DNA of 64,000 bases from Streptomyces coeruleorubidus (GTDB lineage Bacteria > Actinomycetota > Actinomycetes > Streptomycetales > Streptomycetaceae), in assembly GCF_028885415.1 (NCBI RefSeq), contig NZ_CP118527.1, positions 682,001 through 746,000 of the forward strand, read 5' to 3'. Made by a program: the position numbers and the translations under genes. The notes below the pieces were generated by a model. That model was not told where the DNA came from. It made no database searches and saw only the letters and a program-made list of their open reading frames with translations. This document shows, in pieces, positions 62,340 to 64,000 of this stretch. Positions within the stretch are counted from its first letter, which is position 1. The number at the start of each line of letters is the position of its first letter.

Positions 62340-62590
62340 CCGGCACGGCTCTCACCCGACTTCCCGCAGTGGCCGCCCGGAGTGCAGTGGCGCGACCTGC
62401 CCGAGCGGTTCGGCCCATGGAAGACCGTCTACGAACGCCACCGGCTGTGGTCGGGCGACGGCACCTGGGAACGTCTGCTCCAGCAGGTCCAGGCCTCGGC
62501 CGACGCCGCGGGTGAAATCGACTGGGACATCTCGGTGGACTCCACCACCGTCCGCGCGCATCAGCATGCGGCCGGTGCCCGCACCGATCT
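62340..62590 (+). pseudogene. IS5-family transposase, internal fragment
   Basis: The reading GVQWRDLPERFGPWKTVYER, then HRLWSGDGTWERLLQQVQAS and WDISVDSTTVRAHQHAAGAR includes the first catalytic Asp motif of an IS5/IS112-like transposase. Both ends are missing. It belongs to the same broad family as the remnant at 26.4-26.9 kb, but retains the segment that copy has lost. Confidence 0.8.
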
Positions 62591-62688
62591 GCCGCCGGTA
62601 CCCGCTTCACGACAAGTCCTAAACGGGAGAGTGTCGAGTCTCAGTTGATGGTTGACGGGTTGGCATCGGGTGATGCTTGACGTCTTCC

Positions 62689-63482
62689 CTAGACGATCTT
62701 CCGACGGTTGTGTTCACCGGACTTGTGGACGACCACCTCCTTCCTGGTGACACGCGGGACGGTGGTGATCAGCTCTTGGCTGTGGAAGACCCGGATCGTC
62801 TTCTCGTCCAGGTGGGCGGTGACGACTTGGTGGGCATAGCCGCGGCCGAGCTGGATGCGTTGTCCTGCGACCATGAAGCCGCCGACGCTGCTGACCGTCC
62901 GCTCGGCGATCTGCTCGGCGGGCGGTGGCAGCTGGGGAGGCGGCCCGGCCGGACGACCGCCTTGGAGGCGTCCGCAGGCTGAGGGCGGCAGGGGGCTGGG
63001 CAGGGTGGCTTGCAGGACACGCCGCTCGTCCAGGACCTGCAGGACCCGGCCGTCGAGCCTGAGGGTGACCCGTTGCCCCGCGAACGGCCATCCGATCAGG
63101 ATCTTGTCGCCGCCCAGGCCGACGTAGCCGACGGCGCTGACGGTGCGGTCCACTTCGACCACGCCGTCTGTGGTCTGCGCCGGGCCGGGGTCGTCCCCCC
63201 GGGGACCGGCGGGTCGGGCGTCTCCGCCGGCCAGCAGGGCTTTGAGGTCCCGGCCGGACAGCTTCGAGGGCAGGGTCTTGTGCCGTGCGCCTGCGATGAG
63301 GACGTGCAGCCGGTTGACGTCGATCCGCAGGGTCACCGTGGTGCCGGCCAGGGCCGGGCCGAACCAGATCTGCTGCCCGCGCAGGCTCAGGTTCCCTGAG
63401 GCAGGCACCACCCGCTCCACCTCGATCGCACCGACCTCTCCTTCAGCCATCGGCCAGGCCGCCGCCACCGGCGTGGGCGAAG
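62689..63482 (-). pseudogene. integrase-type transposase, C-terminal beta-repeat region only
   Basis: About 264 codons encode three related repeats of roughly 70 residues: VEVERVVPASGNLSLRGQQI, VEVDRTVSAVGYVGLGGDKI and ERTVSSVGGFMVAGQRIQLG, each followed by an 'AG..VT.R.D...L.V' strand pair. This is the beta-barrel tail seen in Streptomyces DDE integrase-type transposases. The catalytic core is absent: the sequence switches at 63483 to the GT51 repeat. The family name (IS481-like or Mu-C-like) is tentative. Confidence 0.7.
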
Positions 63483-63483
63483 G

Positions 63484-63785
63484 CTGTCCACCGCCTATTT
63501 CGGGCATGGATACTACGGTCTGGACGCGGCCGCACACGGGTACTTCAAGACGAGTCCCGCTCACCTGGACTGGCCTCAGGCCGCCCTCCTTGCCGGTCTC
63601 GTCCAGGCGCCCTCCGCCTACGATCCCCTCCACAACCCCGACCTGGCCAGGCAGCGCCGCGCCGAGGTGCTGGTTCGCCTGGAGGCTGTCGGTGACCTGA
63701 CCGCACGTCAGGTCAGGGCCTTCGACGACACACCCCTGGGCGTCGCCTGAGAGCGAGCGCTCCTCAGTTGTTCTTGGCCCTGACA
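63484..63785. repeat. 302-bp repeat, copy B (3' end of a GT51 gene)
   Basis: This is nearly identical to 34649-34950. On the plus strand it encodes the last 88 codons of the GT51 transglycosylase (LSTAYFGHGYYG to TPLGVA, stop 63748-63750) plus the same 35 bp of downstream sequence. It has no catalytic Glu and no start, so it is a non-functional gene end. Mismatches are silent or conservative (for example AI versus AV near the C-terminus). 63786-64000 contains no supported gene. Confidence 0.9.
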
Positions 63786-64000
63786 TCGCGCCGAAGCCTG
63801 TCCCGTTCAACTGCACGGCCGAGGAAACCCTCCCGACCAGTGAGGACGGGTCGCGGACACGGACGTACCGGATCGAACTCGTACGGCGCTGAGGCTGCAC
63901 GGGAAGGGGAACCACGGCCCGGCTCCCCTTCCCGCCCACAGACTGCTGACCTGAGGCAACAGCTTCTAAACGTCAAGCTCAGCGGCGCGGACGTTCAGTC

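Noticed and set aside
1..64000. Possible CRISPR array, tRNA or rRNA genes
   Set aside because: No regularly spaced repeats, cloverleaf-like sequences or rRNA-like stretches were recognised by eye. tRNAscan and a repeat finder would settle it.
63484..64000. Idea that the right edge is a chromosome end with terminal repeats
   Set aside because: The GT51 repeat is direct, not inverted, and no dense short palindromes typical of Streptomyces telomeres were seen.

Overview
The window is high-GC actinomycete DNA, almost certainly Streptomyces. Support comes from strong third-position G/C bias with long antisense open frames, GTG starts, PAS-GAF-SpoIIE phosphatases, stand-alone RsbW-like ATPase domains, a PucR-type regulator, LCP and YkuD wall enzymes, and secreted glycosidases with LamG or ricin modules. 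No rRNA, tRNA or CRISPR array was seen.

Layout. 0-1.8 kb: a PAS-PAS-GAF-SpoIIE phosphatase that runs off the left edge. 2-6.9 kb: a branched-chain amino acid-type ABC operon (livG-F-H-M-K, minus strand) with 4-base start/stop overlaps and a perfect 20-bp terminator hairpin. A PucR-type and a TetR-type regulator are divergent from it. 9-14.3 kb: a MarR repressor divergent from an MFS pump, a quinone oxidoreductase, a DJ-1/PfpI-like protein and an aldehyde dehydrogenase, which looks like an electrophile or aldehyde stress cassette. 14.3-24.4 kb: a ten-gene minus-strand acyl-CoA catabolic cluster (thiolase, HAD, acyl-CoA ligase, TetR, SDR, enoyl-CoA hydratase, acyl-CoA dehydrogenase, SDR, APH-type kinase, thioesterase). 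It holds, as separate genes, the three parts of eukaryotic ACAD10 and resembles the Pseudomonas Lva 4-hydroxyacyl-CoA route. A shared dyad motif marks three of its promoters. 24.6-26.4 kb: an alpha/beta hydrolase and an SCO6745-like protein.

26.4-38 kb is a patchwork: IS5 and IS21 remnants, two GNATs, small membrane proteins, an RsbW-like ATPase, a helicase tail, cell-wall genes (YkuD transpeptidase, LCP ligase, GT51 transglycosylase), an intact APH-family kinase, and pieces of a GH172 and a LamG-GH32 fructan enzyme joined tail to tail. 38.4-44.4 kb: an intact fructan/sucrose operon (LacI, ABC binding protein, two permeases, cytoplasmic GH32), with AAATCGG operator-like motifs and a strong terminator. 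44.6-46.4 kb: a GNAT and an inactivated IS630 transposase. 46.5-55.5 kb: a second SpoIIE phosphatase, then a LacI-like sensor without a DNA-binding domain, a sugar ABC transporter and a GH31 alpha-xylosidase-like enzyme. 55.5-57.4 kb: truncated regulator fragments (RsbW, STAS, receiver, ANTAR-like). 57.8-59.8 kb: a secreted GH27 alpha-galactosidase with a ricin-type lectin. 60-64 kb: a decayed GT39-type membrane protein, an aldo/keto reductase, transposase fragments and a 302-bp second copy of the 3' end of the GT51 gene.

Two themes cut across the window. First, five reading-frame breaks in four otherwise well-preserved genes (livM, the APH-type kinase, GT51, LamG-GH32) are each repaired by adding one G or C to a short homopolymer. 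That suggests residual assembly errors rather than real pseudogenes. Second, genuine rearrangement scars (GH172/GH32, STAS/RsbW, the GT51 duplication) cluster in the accessory segments.
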